In this document: positions 9,513-19,702 of the stretch, piece after piece
How the letters are laid out: every line of letters starts with the position of its first letter
Position numbering within the stretch: position 1 is the stretch's first letter
Assembly (NCBI GenBank): GCA_026392115.1
Contig: JAPLCQ010000069.1
Location: forward strand, 1 to 64,000
Direction of reading: 5' to 3'
DNA length: 64,000 nucleotides
From: Armatimonadota bacterium
GTDB lineage: Bacteria > Armatimonadota > Chthonomonadetes > Chthonomonadales > CAJBBX01
Notes under the pieces: generated by a model
What the model was told of the DNA's origin: nothing
Seen by the model: only the letters and a program-made list of their open reading frames with translations
The model's database searches: none
Program-made: the position numbers and the translations under genes

Positions 9513-12095
9513 ATGTCTCGTGCCGTTCGCTCGCTCATGACAAAGGTGATGCTCATGGCCATCGCGCTCTGCCCCAAGCCGCACGCCCTGGCGTCCGGAC
9601 ACCCCCACTCCGGGTCGATGACGCACGACAACGTCCTCCTGGGCATCCATTTCCTGCATGAGCGCGCCGACTGCAACACCACCGGCGCCGGCATCCTCAA
9701 TGTGGCGCCCAGCTTCTGGGACTACACGGAGAAGATGCCCGACGACCTGAAGCACGTCTCCTATGCCGACTTCTGGCACTGGTGGTACGAGTTCGAGCGC
9801 TACAAGGGCGACGAGAGGGGCATGGCGGACATGGACGCCATCGTGGACGAGTGCCTCCGCCGGGGCATGAGAGTCAAGATCGACCTCTCCTGGTCCACAC
9901 ACTACACCAACAACAACGATTGGCCCAAGGACAACGGCCTCGTCATGGGCCCCGTCGACGCCGACGACTGGATGCACCTCTGCGACCTGCTGGGCCGCCG
10001 CTACCGGGGCCGAGTGGCGCTCTGGCTGCTGCAGGGCGAGGCCAACACGCGCGACTACTGGCCGGGCATGGACATCAAGCACGTGCAGGAGATCTACCGG
10101 ACGGGCTACGATGCCTTCAAGCGCGCCGACCCGGGCGCGTTCATCAGCATCAGCGGAGCCACCCCCGGCATCGGCGGTATGAACGTCTACGGCGCGCTGA
10201 ACAACCGCGACCAGATGGACCGCTGGACCCGCGACAACCTGACGGCCTGCAAGGGGAAGTATGACGACATCCCCATGAACTACTTCGCCGACGTCTTCGG
10301 CGCCGACCCCTACGCGGGCCTCAAGGACTACTTCACCTCTATCCGCTCGGTGCTGGACGAACTCGGCCAGCGCCAGGTGGAGGTAGGGTCGGGCGAAAGC
10401 TCGTTCCAATGGGCGCTGGACAGCCACCAGGTGAAGGCGCCGCCGCCGCCGTGGAAGCCCGATCCCGCACCGCATCCCCAACCGCCCCTCTCCGAGGAGG
10501 GGCAGGCGTGGCGCTTCAATCGGTCCATGGCCGAGTTCTTCGGCCTCGGCGGCTCCAAATTCATGTTCTGGGCCTCGGAGTTCGCGCCCGGCGGCGGATG
10601 GGTATGGCGCTGGGGCCTCCGCAAGTACCAGGACTGGTGGGACATCTGGCCCGCCAAGCACAAGGTTCCCGGCACCAACATCGTCTTCGGCAGCGAGACC
10701 GAGGACGGGCGGACCGTGGACCTCCGGCCCGGCTGGACCTCGCCTCAGGCCGACCCGTACCACCCGATCTGGTCCGTCTACCGCTTCTGGGCGCAGGCCA
10801 CGCCACCCGGAGCCGAGGCCGTGCGGCTACCCGCCCGCTTCGCCAAGGCGTCTGCCGCCGGGACACCCGGACTGCTTGCCACGTACCTCCGGTGCCGCGA
10901 CGAGGCCGTTGTGCTGGTGCAGCTGGACAAGCCCGGCCCCACGACGATCATGCTCGACCTCCGCGCCACCGGCTGGTACGCGGGAACGCCCCTCGAGGTG
11001 CGCACGCAGGGGACCTCCATCGACTACCGAACCGGCGCCGAGACGCCGGGCGCCGTCAGCCGGGTCCCAATCGTCGCGGCGCCGTCCCTGCGGCTACCGG
11101 TCAGCTCCGGCGCCTCCTTCACCACCGTCCGCATCGTACGCGCCCGTCCTGCCATCACCGGGGTCATCACGCTGCCGGATGCGCCGGCCGAGTGCGGCGT
11201 CGGTGAGATCCCCTACGTCACCGCCACCGTGACGAACACGGGCACGGCGGCATGGCTGGCGGGCTACGTCGATATCCGCATCGGAGGGCGCACACTCTGG
11301 ACGCTCCGCGACGACCTGGCGCCGGGCGCGTCGACGGCGGCCCTGCTGCGCCTGCCCCGCGCCGCTTGCGCCGGGCAGACAGCGCACATGCTCCGGCTCC
11401 GCCACGTGAAGGGGCGCCCGTTCGGGCCCGCGGTTGTCGCCGTTGCCCGCGCCGTGGAGCGCCGGGCGCCGCGCAAGCTGGTGGCTCACCGCGAGGTGGG
11501 GCGCGTCCGAATCCAGTGGTTCGCGCCGGAGGGCGGCGCGGTCGACCAGTACGTGCTCATGCGGGCAGATGCCTTCGGCGGCAAGGCCGTCGCCGTCGCC
11601 ACCACCCGCGCGACGATGTTCCTTGATACGCCGCCGCTGCGCGACCACGCTTACTGGTACCACGTGGTGGCGCTTGACGCGCGCGGTCGGGCGAGCCGCC
11701 CCTCCAACGAGGACAACGCCAAGGCGATCTCCAGCCCCCGGCTCTGGGACGCGGAGGTCACGGCGTCGGCGCCCGCCCGGATGCGGCTGGGAGAGCGGAC
11801 CGAACTCGAGATCACCGTGCGCAACACCGGCAGCCGGGAGTGGGACACGGCGACGCAGGCCTACCGGCTCCACCTGGCGCTCACGCGGCAGTGGGACGCA
11901 GCCAGGGAGACCCGCGTCGACCTGCCCGCCGGCCCTCCCATTCCGCCCGGCGGCAGCGTGACGCTCCGGTTGCCCTACGCCGCCCACCGGCCGGGCCGGT
12001 TCGAGAACCACTGGGTGCTGGCCATGGAGGTTCCCGGGCAGGCCGTCGTCCACCTGGGCACCCCCTTGCTGGCCGAGACGCTGGTTACGGAGTAG
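9513..12095 (+). CDS. Putative glycoside hydrolase-like protein with C-terminal Fn3-like/beta-sandwich domains
   Basis: WLLQGEANTRDYWPG, TIM-barrel-like N-terminus, C-terminal VRIQWFAPEGGAVDQYVLMRA... YWYHVVALDARGRASRPS Fn3-like. Confidence 0.55.
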   Translation: MSRAVRSLMTKVMLMAIALCPKPHALASGHPHSGSMTHDNVLLGIHFLHERADCNTTGAGILNVAPSFWDYTEKMPDDLKHVSYADFWHWWYEFERYKGDERGMADMDAIVDECLRRGMRVKIDLSWSTHYTNNNDWPKDNGLVMGPVDADDWMHLCDLLGRRYRGRVALWLLQGEANTRDYWPGMDIKHVQEIYRTGYDAFKRADPGAFISISGATPGIGGMNVYGALNNRDQMDRWTRDNLTACKGKYDDIPMNYFADVFGADPYAGLKDYFTSIRSVLDELGQRQVEVGSGESSFQWALDSHQVKAPPPPWKPDPAPHPQPPLSEEGQAWRFNRSMAEFFGLGGSKFMFWASEFAPGGGWVWRWGLRKYQDWWDIWPAKHKVPGTNIVFGSETEDGRTVDLRPGWTSPQADPYHPIWSVYRFWAQATPPGAEAVRLPARFAKASAAGTPGLLATYLRCRDEAVVLVQLDKPGPTTIMLDLRATGWYAGTPLEVRTQGTSIDYRTGAETPGAVSRVPIVAAPSLRLPVSSGASFTTVRIVRARPAITGVITLPDAPAECGVGEIPYVTATVTNTGTAAWLAGYVDIRIGGRTLWTLRDDLAPGASTAALLRLPRAACAGQTAHMLRLRHVKGRPFGPAVVAVARAVERRAPRKLVAHREVGRVRIQWFAPEGGAVDQYVLMRADAFGGKAVAVATTRATMFLDTPPLRDHAYWYHVVALDARGRASRPSNEDNAKAISSPRLWDAEVTASAPARMRLGERTELEITVRNTGSREWDTATQAYRLHLALTRQWDAARETRVDLPAGPPIPPGGSVTLRLPYAAHRPGRFENHWVLAMEVPGQAVVHLGTPLLAETLVTE

Positions 12096-14193
12096 CGGCC
12101 TTCCCGGGCTTCCGGGGCCCGACGCCACGGAGGTCGATGGGCCGGAAGCCCAGGCTGAGCGCCGGCGAACCGGGCTTCAGCCTGTAGTCGTCCTTCTCCG
12201 GCGCCACGAAGAGCGGGTCCGCGACCAGCGAGTCGCGGTCCAGCCCTTTGGCCTTCCACTCGTCGAAGCTGTAGCGCATGAAGCGCACCGGCTCGCCGTC
12301 GGTCCGCCAGTAGAGGTTGCAGTTCCAGAGCGTGGCGAAGGACCACCAGTCCTTTTCGTTGAAGAGCGGGCCATCGCGCCACACCACGATATTCCGGGCG
12401 AAGACCTCGCCGTTGGGCGGCGGCGGCCCGTCCGGAGCGTCGCCGTAGCGCGTCAGTTGGTACCGGCGCCCATTGATGAAGATATTATTATGAATGACAT
12501 TTCCGTAACAGTTGAAGTTGCATCCCCAGCCGCCGGAGACGGCATCCACCACCACGTTGTCCTCAACCAGGATGCCGGAGCAGCCGTTGTCGAGGATGAT
12601 CCCCTCCCCGGCGCCCCAAGCCTCGGTGGCGTGCACCCGCTGGATCAGGTTGCCGCGCAGCACGGTGCCCGGCGAGATGCCGAGGCAGTAGAGCGCCCCG
12701 TGCGTTCCCAGCGTGCCGGCGCCGAGGTCGTGGATCAGGTTGCGCTCCACGATGTTGTCGCGTGACCGGTTGAGCGGGAAGTAGGCCCAGTTCCACCCCA
12801 GCGATACCGCCCACATGAACTGGCCCGTGATCTCGTTGTGGCATATCCGGTTGCGACCGCTCTGGCCCACCCAGATGGCCGGCGCGCCCAGGTAGACCCG
12901 GCATCCGTCAGCCAGGCGGCTGTCGGCGATCAGCGTGCCGCGGGCCTCCGCGGCGTCGAGCTTGGGATCGGCGGCCTCGCCCACCTTCACGCAGCCGGCG
13001 CCCACGTCGCGGATGTCGCAGCCCACGATGCTGTTCTCGCGGCATCCCCGGCCCAGGTCGATGGCCCAGCCGCCCAGATGCTGCGCCTTGCACCGTTCGA
13101 ACCGGCACCGCTCCGCGCCCACGGCGGTCACGGCCGAAGGGGCCCCGAGCTCGGCCTGAGTGAAGGCGTACCCCTCCGCGGGCAGAGTCCAGCCGGTGTG
13201 GCTCAGCGTGATGCCCCGGAAGGTGACATCGTGGACCCGCTTGGGCCCGTTCGGCTGACCCTCTATCCGCACCAACTCCTCGGTCAACGGCGCGATAACG
13301 TCCACGGCGTCCGGCGCTTCGCCCGGCATGGGGCGGTAGAGCAGCGTTCGCGTGGCCGCGTCCCAGCGCCAGGCTCCGGGAGTGGCGAGGCCCTGCGGCG
13401 CGTTGTCGACGTAGTAGCCGAACGACCAGGTGAGCGGCCTCCAGCTTCCGCCGGTGAAGAGCACGGTGGACGAGGCCTCGTCCACGGCCTGGATGCGCAG
13501 GCGCGCCGCCATCCAGAACTGGAGGACGACCACCTCCACGTTGTCGGCGCCGGCCCAATCGGCGCGGATGTCGCCCGGCCGGAACCGGAACGAACGCCGG
13601 GCAGCCTCGTCGTCCGGCCGCCCGCCCAGCGACGCTGCCCAGTTCGTGGTCTTGTGGTCGGCCGCCCCGGCCACGGTGAACCAGCCCTTCGCAGGCCACC
13701 GCGCGCGCTCCCGGCGCGCGCCGTTGACGAACAGCTGCCGGACGCCGCCCCTGGCCAACGCCGCCGGCACGGGTGCGCTCCAGAGCCCGTCAGCCGTCCG
13801 CCGCCAGCCTGTGATCGGCACGCCGCCGCTGAGGACGGGCACCTCGTTGCCGTAGTTGGCGTAAGTTACGGGCGAGCGCTCCGTGCCGGAGTCGTCCGGA
13901 CGCAGCACAAAGGGCCGAGCCGTGCGGTAGACGCCGCCGCGAAGAAGGACCGTGGACGGGACCGCCGAGCCCTGCGCCCGCGCCTGGCGTATGGCGTCCC
14001 GGGCGCGCTCCAGCGTGGCGAATGGGCCGTCGGTCCGGGTGCGGTTGGCGGCAGGGAGCGTGCCCGACCAGCTATCGCGCCCGGCGGTTGAGACGTAGAG
14101 CGCGCGAGGAGGAGACGCGGCTCCGGCCTCCGCGAGCAGAAGCCCCGCGGCCATCAGGGCCAGACATGACGTGAAGAGCCACATCGTCGGCAC
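12085..14193 (-). CDS. Right-handed parallel beta-helix repeat protein (polysaccharide lyase/GH-like)
   Basis: LYVSTAGRDSWSGTLPAAN...GPFATLERARDAIRQAR N-terminus typical of beta-helix enzymes; beta-helix rungs. Confidence 0.82.
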   Translation of the reverse strand: MPTMWLFTSCLALMAAGLLLAEAGAASPPRALYVSTAGRDSWSGTLPAANRTRTDGPFATLERARDAIRQARAQGSAVPSTVLLRGGVYRTARPFVLRPDDSGTERSPVTYANYGNEVPVLSGGVPITGWRRTADGLWSAPVPAALARGGVRQLFVNGARRERARWPAKGWFTVAGAADHKTTNWAASLGGRPDDEAARRSFRFRPGDIRADWAGADNVEVVVLQFWMAARLRIQAVDEASSTVLFTGGSWRPLTWSFGYYVDNAPQGLATPGAWRWDAATRTLLYRPMPGEAPDAVDVIAPLTEELVRIEGQPNGPKRVHDVTFRGITLSHTGWTLPAEGYAFTQAELGAPSAVTAVGAERCRFERCKAQHLGGWAIDLGRGCRENSIVGCDIRDVGAGCVKVGEAADPKLDAAEARGTLIADSRLADGCRVYLGAPAIWVGQSGRNRICHNEITGQFMWAVSLGWNWAYFPLNRSRDNIVERNLIHDLGAGTLGTHGALYCLGISPGTVLRGNLIQRVHATEAWGAGEGIILDNGCSGILVEDNVVVDAVSGGWGCNFNCYGNVIHNNIFINGRRYQLTRYGDAPDGPPPPNGEVFARNIVVWRDGPLFNEKDWWSFATLWNCNLYWRTDGEPVRFMRYSFDEWKAKGLDRDSLVADPLFVAPEKDDYRLKPGSPALSLGFRPIDLRGVGPRKPGKAATP

Positions 14194-14245
14194 TCCTTCC
14201 AGGCCAGGGAGCGGGCCGCGGCAACTGCATCCGGAGGCGCGGCAG

Positions 14246-14503
14246 CTAGCAGGCGCTCATCACTTCGTACTCGTTGGGCGTATGGGCAAAGATCAACGAG
14301 ACGTACTGGGTCTCCTTGCCAAGATCCTTGCGTAGCGCTCCGAACAGGAGCTTCTGGCGCGTGAGAAACCGCTTGCGCTCAAAGCCGGGCCACAGAACGT
14401 ACCCGGCGACCTTCTCTAGATCGGGATCCCAACCGACATGTATCTCGGCGCCGGGAAAGCGGCGCGCGATGCTCTCACGAACGTGCCGTGCTACCTCTTC
14501 CAT
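14246..14503 (-). CDS. Small hypothetical protein overlapping the HEPN-like gene
   Basis: 85-aa ORF; start overlaps the end of the upstream gene by 13 nt. Confidence 0.55.
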   Translation of the reverse strand: MEEVARHVRESIARRFPGAEIHVGWDPDLEKVAGYVLWPGFERKRFLTRQKLLFGALRKDLGKETQYVSLIFAHTPNEYEVMSAC

Positions 14504-14940
14504 CTCCGAACTCCTTCGGCCACGATCACGCCTGCCATCTCTACCATCCGCGTGGCACTGAACTTAATACGGTCGCCTCGTACGCGTCGGTCCAGTCCCG
14601 CGCTGTTCAGGTACAGCACCAGACCAGAGCGCGAGAGGTAGCGATGGTTTGCCCGCCAACGCATCTCGAGTTCAAGAAGCACGGCCTGTAGAGCGTCGGC
14701 GCCGTCCTCATTGCCGTCGCCGACCAGACCCGCCTGGCCCGCCAGGAACCTGATGCTGTGGTTGCTGGTGAACGCCTGTCCGACACGCAACGCATGGGCG
14801 CGCAGCATGGCCTCCGCAGCCACGCCGGCAAAGTAGTGCGCGGCGAGGTGCTCTCCGGTGCGCGCAAGCCGTACGGAGAGATCCAGATGCTCCATGGCAG
14901 CGGAGTAGTATGCCTTTGCACTAAACAAGGATCCAGCCAC
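14491..14940 (-). CDS. HEPN-domain-like protein
   Basis: SAKAYYSAAMEHLDLSVRLARTGEHLAAHYFAGVAAEAMLRAHALRVG...HSIRFLA resembles HEPN helices; GTG start with RBS GAGGAGG. Confidence 0.5.
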   Translation of the reverse strand: MAGSLFSAKAYYSAAMEHLDLSVRLARTGEHLAAHYFAGVAAEAMLRAHALRVGQAFTSNHSIRFLAGQAGLVGDGNEDGADALQAVLLELEMRWRANHRYLSRSGLVLYLNSAGLDRRVRGDRIKFSATRMVEMAGVIVAEGVRRWKR

Positions 14941-14992
14941 TACATCCCTCCTCGGGCATGCAGGACCCCAGCATAGTACCCTTCCAACCTTG

Positions 14993-16312
14993 TTACCGCG
15001 CCATCCGCAACTCCACGATGGTATCGACGGCGTGGCGATCCTTGGCCGCAATCGTGACCACCGTGCCGTCGGCGGTCTGCGTTACGGTGGCCTGGCCGCC
15101 TGTCAGCGTCTTCACGGAGGCCACCTTGCCGGGCAGCGCGGGCAGCGTCAGGGTCTCGCCCTGCCAGGGGAAGAGGTGCAGCCAGACCCGGTCGCCCTTG
15201 CGGGTGGCGCCTCCCCAGGCTCCGTTGGGGATGGGCCCGCCGCGCGTCCCGTAGAGCGTGCCGCCGTACTGCTTCATCCACGCGCCCATCTCGGCCAGAT
15301 GCTCCACCTGGTCGGGCATGATCTCACCCGTGGGCATGGGCCCCACGTTGAGCAGCAGGTTGCCGTCGCCGGTGACGGTGCTGACGAGAATCTTGATGCA
15401 CTCGGCGGCGTCGCGGGTCCGGCCGTCGGGACGGTAGGACCAGCCCCCGCCGTCCTTGCACTCGGTCATTGTCATGCAAGATTCCCACGCGCGGTCGATG
15501 TGGTAGGCTCCGATCTGCTGCTCCGGGGTCTCGTAGTCGCCGTTCACGAAGTCGAGCAAGCCCGCCTCGGGCTGGTCCTTGGTGCCGAAGACGAACCGGG
15601 CGGCGCGGTTGTTCACCAGAATGTGCGGCTGGAGGCGGTAGATCATTCGGAACAGGTCGCGGAAGCGGTAGTCGCCCCAGTTGCCGGAGACGTGGTCGAA
15701 CCAGAGGATGTCCACCTTGCCGTAGTTGGTGAGCAGCTCCTCGATCTGCGCGTGGTAGTAGTCGTTGTAGCGGCTGTTGTCGCCATGCAGGTAGTCGGGG
15801 TGGGTCCAGTCGCGCGTCGAGTAGTACCAGCCCAGCTTCAGGCCATGCCTGTGGGCCGCGTCGGCGATCTGCCGGCAGATGTCGCGTTTGTAGGGCGTGT
15901 TGGTGATGTTGTAGTCGGTCTGCTTGGTGGGCCAGAGGCAGAAGCCGTCGTGGTGCTTGGTGATGAAGACCACATACTTGCACCCGGCCTGCTTGGCCAT
16001 CCGCATCCACTTGTCGGCGTCCAGCTTCTCCGGGTCGAACCGCTTGTAGAGCTGGTCGTACTCGCCGGCGGGCACCGTCTCATGACCGTGGTGGTCGAAC
16101 GGGTGTCCGATCCGCGCCCAGCTGATCTCCACGCCCCGCACGCTGGCCGGGCCCCAATGGATGAAGAGCCCGAGCTTGGCGTCGCGCCACCACTGCATCT
16201 CCTCGGCGGAGGCCGGACGGGGCGAAGCCGACCGATCATCCGCCATGCAACAGGCCGAAGCCACCAACAGCGTCACCGCCGCCGCCACCCAAACCATCTG
16301 CATCATCCTCAC
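14993..16312 (-). CDS. Alpha-L-fucosidase (GH29-like)
   Basis: WWRDAKLGLFIHWGPASVRG, KYVVFITKHHDGFCLWPTKQTDYN, LLLNVGPMPTGEI. Confidence 0.9.
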   Translation of the reverse strand: MRMMQMVWVAAAVTLLVASACCMADDRSASPRPASAEEMQWWRDAKLGLFIHWGPASVRGVEISWARIGHPFDHHGHETVPAGEYDQLYKRFDPEKLDADKWMRMAKQAGCKYVVFITKHHDGFCLWPTKQTDYNITNTPYKRDICRQIADAAHRHGLKLGWYYSTRDWTHPDYLHGDNSRYNDYYHAQIEELLTNYGKVDILWFDHVSGNWGDYRFRDLFRMIYRLQPHILVNNRAARFVFGTKDQPEAGLLDFVNGDYETPEQQIGAYHIDRAWESCMTMTECKDGGGWSYRPDGRTRDAAECIKILVSTVTGDGNLLLNVGPMPTGEIMPDQVEHLAEMGAWMKQYGGTLYGTRGGPIPNGAWGGATRKGDRVWLHLFPWQGETLTLPALPGKVASVKTLTGGQATVTQTADGTVVTIAAKDRHAVDTIVELRMAR

Positions 16313-16360
16313 CCTCCCCGCGCCTGCACGCGCCGACTTTCGACATTCGACTTGTCACTT

Positions 16361-17456
16361 TCAACTAATAGATATCTCCGCCCAGACGATGCGCCCCGCG
16401 TCCGCGGCATGCACCTCCACGAGGTTGTGGCCCCGCTGCACCGCCTCGGGCGGCACGCGCCATCCATGCATCGGCGCCGCCGGGCCGGGCTTGCGGGCGG
16501 CCAGTTCGCCGGAATGCTCCAGGCGCGCGCCGTTGAGCCGCACCTGCCACTCCGCCGCCTTCTGGCCGCCGGTTCCCTCGATGCCCAGCGCCACCTCCGC
16601 GGCTTGCCCCAGCGGCTTCGGTCCCGTCTGGACGCGGATGGCCGACCAGCGCCCCGAACCCACGTCCATCGGCAGGGCGCTGCCATGCGGCTCGCCGGGC
16701 GCCCAGGTGTCGGCGTAGGTCACCACATGCCGCCGGGGCTTGCCGGCCAGCGTGGCCAGGTCGCCACACTCGCGAAGCAGCGCCGGGTAGTTGGCCAGGT
16801 CGTCCATGGCGGTCTGCGAGTCCATGTAGTTGAAGAGGTATATTCGGTCGGCGCCCCGGTCCAGCAGCGAAGCCGCCGCGCCGCGCACGGTCTCCAGCGA
16901 GTTGGTCTGGTTCACGCCATACCCGGGATAGGGGCGCAGCAGGATCTCCAGCCCGGCGGCAAGAGTCACCCGCGTTCCGCGCAGCAGGGCGCGCCAGGTC
17001 TCCACGGGCATGTCGGTCTCGCAGCTGGCCCAGAAGGGGGTGATGACCAGCATGTCCACCAGTCCGCGCCGGGCCCACTCGGTGGCGTCGAGGCCCAGGT
17101 TCCGCGCCGTCTCCGGCCGCGACGGCACGCGCGCGCCCAGGCGGATGCGCCGGCCCGTGCGCCGGCCCTTTGCGTCAAGCCACTTGCGGACCGTGGCGGT
17201 GAACTCGGTGAGGAGCGGCGCGTCCTCCAGCTCCCGGCCCGGCCGCAGGTGGAAGCCGAAGCGCATCCAGTCCAGCTCCAGTCCGTCGAAGTCATACCGG
17301 TCGATGAGTTCGCGCACCAGCGCCAGGTGGTAGTCGCGGACCTCCTTGTGCCCGTAGTCGAAGGCCCGGTCGACCCACTCGGCGAAGCGGTAGGGCGTGC
17401 GGCGAAGCTCGGGCCGGCTGCGCCAGAACTCGCTGTGGATGTAGCTTCGCTCGTCG
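16361..17456 (-). pseudogene. C-terminal half of a putative glycoside-hydrolase-like gene split by the prophage
   Basis: YDFDGLELDWMRFGFHLRPG TIM-barrel motif; lacks its N-terminus at the attL junction; frame continues in 59058-59553. Confidence 0.9.
17449..17456. other. attL core GCTCGTCG
   Basis: Identical 8-mer at 59058-59065; host gene frame restored by joining at the core. Confidence 0.85.
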
Positions 17457-17475
17457 TCCACTCTACCGGTGGGGG

Positions 17476-19047
17476 TCATATCAGGTGGGAGCGGCGTAGG
17501 TTTGCCGCGGGGATTGGGACCTGCGGTAGGTCTGGGTGGAGGGTTACTGTGGCGTGGCGGACCTTGCGTCTGGGGCCTGGAGGGGCGTGGAGGTCGATCC
17601 GGGAGATCACTGCGGCTACGAGCAGGCGGTGCTGCTTGGCTGTCCAGGAGGGCGTCTCGGCCCATAGCGCAGGGCCCAGATCTCGCGCTGCCAGGAGCAT
17701 GGCCGCCGCTGAGGCTGGGTCCGGACGGGCTATCTCGGAGCGCAGGGACGCTATGCGGCGGCGCAGCTCCTCGCCCTGGGCGCTGAGGGTGGAAACTGCC
17801 GCGTCGTAGCGGGCCTGGCCGAAGCCCGGCAGGCGCGCGTAGAAGGCTGAGCGGGAGAGCAGGTCGTCCAGTGATCGGGATACCTCCTCCAGGCTGCGCT
17901 GGGCAGCCACGATGTCGCGGGCGAGCATGGATCGGTCGATGCCCTGCTGCCTGATGGGGAGCCCCTCCGGCTGGATAGCGGCGAGGACACGCTCGACGAC
18001 TTGCTTGGCGTAGGCTTCCAGCCCAGTATAGCGGATCGTGGAGCCGCTGTGGTCGGGCGAGCAGCGGCAGCGGTACTGCCGGCCGCAACGGCACATGGAG
18101 CGCCCCGCACAGCAGTAGAGGATGCCGCTGAGGAGGGCCACGGAGGGCGGGCCGCCCCGGTAGCGGGAGCGGATGGCCTCGAGGATCTCCTGGTGGCGAT
18201 CCAGGCTGATCGGGTGCTCGTAGTCGCCCTCGGTTTCGGACCATATCCAGCGGTCCTCCGGCAGGCGGACGAGGCCTCGCTCTCGGGCGACCTCCTGGCG
18301 GTGCACCGTGTAGCCTGCGTAGGCCGGGTTGATGGCGATGGCGCGGACCGTGGAGGCCGACCAGGCGGTGCATTCGCTGGAGGGCAGCCCGGAGGATGGG
18401 ACCGGAATGCCCCGGGCGTTGAGGTCGCAGGCGATGACGTGGGTGCCCTCGGATAGGATGCGATCGAGCAGCTCGACCAAGACGTGGTACGTGGCCCGGT
18501 CGGGCTCCAGCCTGCCGTCGATGACCTTGCGCTGGCCCTCGTAGGTCGCGGGGATCCACCGGTAGCCGTATGGGGCCACTCCAGACGAGCGGATGCCCCG
18601 GCGGGTGCGCTCGGCGGTGTGGTGCTGGCGCTTGACGGAATACTCCCAGCGGTAGCGGCGTGCGAGGACGGCCTCGACGTCCAGGATGGTGGTGTCGAGG
18701 GCGTTGTCGAACCGGTAGACGCCGCGCGGGGTGACCAGGTGGGCCTGGTTGCGGTAGAGGGCGCGCTTGATGGCTGCCCACTGATCCTCGAGGCCGCGCG
18801 AGAGGCGGGCGACATCGTAGACGAGGAGGTGGGTGCACCGCCCGGCCGTGAGGTCGTCGAGGATGGTCATGAGGCCGGCGCGGGTGTCGATGCGGTCGGA
18901 CTGCTCGATCTCGGAGATGATGTCGTCGTCGGCGAGTGGGAGCTGGTGCTGCCTGGCCAGCGTGCGGAGCATGGACAGGTGGTTTGCCAGGGTGTCTCCG
19001 CGGCGGACGTCGGTGCGGCTGAGGCGGGCGTAGGCTCGGATGGTCAT
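17476..19047 (-). CDS. Large serine recombinase (phage integrase)
   Basis: MTIRAYARLSRTDVRRGDTLANHLSMLR, LLVYDVARLSRG, recombinase domain GIRSSGVAPYGYRW, zinc-ribbon CAGRSMCRCGRQYRCRC. Confidence 0.95.
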   Translation of the reverse strand: MTIRAYARLSRTDVRRGDTLANHLSMLRTLARQHQLPLADDDIISEIEQSDRIDTRAGLMTILDDLTAGRCTHLLVYDVARLSRGLEDQWAAIKRALYRNQAHLVTPRGVYRFDNALDTTILDVEAVLARRYRWEYSVKRQHHTAERTRRGIRSSGVAPYGYRWIPATYEGQRKVIDGRLEPDRATYHVLVELLDRILSEGTHVIACDLNARGIPVPSSGLPSSECTAWSASTVRAIAINPAYAGYTVHRQEVARERGLVRLPEDRWIWSETEGDYEHPISLDRHQEILEAIRSRYRGGPPSVALLSGILYCCAGRSMCRCGRQYRCRCSPDHSGSTIRYTGLEAYAKQVVERVLAAIQPEGLPIRQQGIDRSMLARDIVAAQRSLEEVSRSLDDLLSRSAFYARLPGFGQARYDAAVSTLSAQGEELRRRIASLRSEIARPDPASAAAMLLAARDLGPALWAETPSWTAKQHRLLVAAVISRIDLHAPPGPRRKVRHATVTLHPDLPQVPIPAANLRRSHLI

Positions 19048-19694
19048 TCGGGGGCCTCGGGGGTGAGGAGGTGAGGAGGTGAGGAGGTGAGGAGGTGAGA
19101 ACGGCGGGCGCCGGCCACGGACCGGGCACCGGCCGCGGCGCCGGCCTGACGGGTTCGGCCTCGTTGGCGGCGGGATTGCGGCTTCGCGAGACCCTGGAGC
19201 ACGGCGGGCGAGGCTGGGTCGTCGGCGTGTGGGTCGTCGTCGAAGGTGTCGGGGGCTTCGGTTCGGAGGATGCTGGGCGGATGGATATGGTCGACCGGGG
19301 CGGGCGGGGCGGTTAGCTCTTCGGGCGTGCGGGCGATGGCTCGGCGGTAGTGCGCCTCGATGCGGGTGGCTACGGCGTGGCGGACGCCTGGGTCCGGGTG
19401 TGCGGCGGTGCGTTCGGCTAGCTCGTGGATGCCTCCGGCGAGGAGCGCGGCTGGGTCGGCGGTCGAGACCAGGGTGACGACGTCGCCGGCGACGTGCGTG
19501 GTGATGGGCCTTGGATGCTCCAGGAGCTGCACTTTGAGGCCGAGGGCGTGGGCGGTGCGCTGGAGCTGGGCGATGGTGAGCGGGTAGGCGCCGGCGTTGG
19601 CCTCGAGGAGGCGGTCTGCTGTTCGTGCGGACTGCTCGGCAAGGGTCATGTCTACGTACCTCTGCGGTGATAGGTAGAGATGTGTATACCTCAT
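19044..19694 (-). CDS. Hypothetical protein in the integrase operon
   Basis: ATGA overlap with integrase start; contains GIHELAERT; C-terminus encoded by GAGGTGAG-type repeat. Confidence 0.55.
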   Translation of the reverse strand: MRYTHLYLSPQRYVDMTLAEQSARTADRLLEANAGAYPLTIAQLQRTAHALGLKVQLLEHPRPITTHVAGDVVTLVSTADPAALLAGGIHELAERTAAHPDPGVRHAVATRIEAHYRRAIARTPEELTAPPAPVDHIHPPSILRTEAPDTFDDDPHADDPASPAVLQGLAKPQSRRQRGRTRQAGAAAGARSVAGARRSHLLTSSPPHLLTPEAPE

Positions 19695-19702
19695 TGTGGG
19701 AA

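Noticed and set aside
14990-17809. 939-aa plus-strand ORF
   Set aside because: Shadow ORF crossing the prophage boundary and antisense to the fucosidase, GH fragment and integrase
16361-19129. 922-aa ORF as an intact glycoside hydrolase
   Set aside because: Upstream part is low-complexity translation opposite or inside the integrase; the gene is cut at attL
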